From Methylophilales bacterium UBA4017 (GTDB lineage: Bacteria > Pseudomonadota > Gammaproteobacteria > Burkholderiales > Methylophilaceae), in contig DGAZ01000035.1 in the NCBI GenBank assembly GCA_002384685.1, positions 11,420 to 25,537 of the forward strand: DNA of 14,118 nucleotides. The letters are read 5' to 3'. The notes below the pieces were generated by a model. The model was not told the DNA's origin. It saw only the letters and a list, made by a program, of their open reading frames with translations, and did not search any database. Both the position numbers and the translations under genes were made by a program. Shown piece by piece: positions 13,776 through 14,118 of the stretch; position 1 is the stretch's first letter; each line of letters opens with the position of its first letter.

Positions 13776-14118
<343 letters not shown>

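Overview
The window is an ordinary chromosomal core segment of a low-GC proteobacterium, most likely a betaproteobacterium. The first ~340 bases of 16S rRNA look betaproteobacterial, perhaps near Methylophilaceae/Nitrosomonadales; this is my reading by eye, not a search. The gene order (divergent nadB, rpoE-rseA-rseB-rseC-degP, lepA-lepB-rnc-era-recO-pdxJ-acpS) fits that group. Coding density is high and I see no mobile elements, CRISPR arrays, phage genes or defence systems.

Layout. (1) 1-364, minus strand: 5' part of nadB (L-aspartate oxidase), running off the left edge. (2) 365-463: divergent intergenic region with a sigma-E-like promoter facing rpoE. (3) 464-4467: envelope-stress operon of sigma-E, its anti-sigma factor RseA, the periplasmic regulator RseB, the membrane protein RseC and a two-PDZ DegP/MucD protease. 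A strong hairpin terminator follows at 4514-4545. (4) 4572-11238: eight tightly packed plus-strand genes, lepA-lepB-rnc-era-recO-pdxJ-acpS-tcdA. Four of the seven junctions overlap (three ATGA 4-base overlaps and one 11-base overlap) and the other three have gaps of only 4 bases. (5) 11244-13200: htpG (Hsp90) behind a near-consensus sigma-32 heat-shock promoter. (6) 13226-14118: start of an rRNA operon with two TTGACA/TATAGT promoters in tandem, an initiator tRNA-Met(CAT), a leader carrying boxA/boxC-like antitermination signals and hairpins, then the 5' end of 16S rRNA, running off the right edge.

How the genes work together. The first operon is a feedback circuit: sigma-E is held by RseA, which RseB guards, and one output (DegP) repairs or degrades misfolded envelope proteins. 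The second block joins translation and ribosome biogenesis (LepA, RNase III, Era, TcdA for tRNA modification) with protein export (LepB), DNA repair (RecO), vitamin B6 synthesis (PdxJ) and acyl carrier protein activation (AcpS). The right end joins a heat-shock chaperone to rRNA and initiator-tRNA production.

I found no convincing undescribed system. The points most worth a second look are the initiator tRNA inside the rRNA leader, the near-consensus alternative-sigma promoters, and the terminator-like hairpin just upstream of lepA with no obvious lepA promoter after it.
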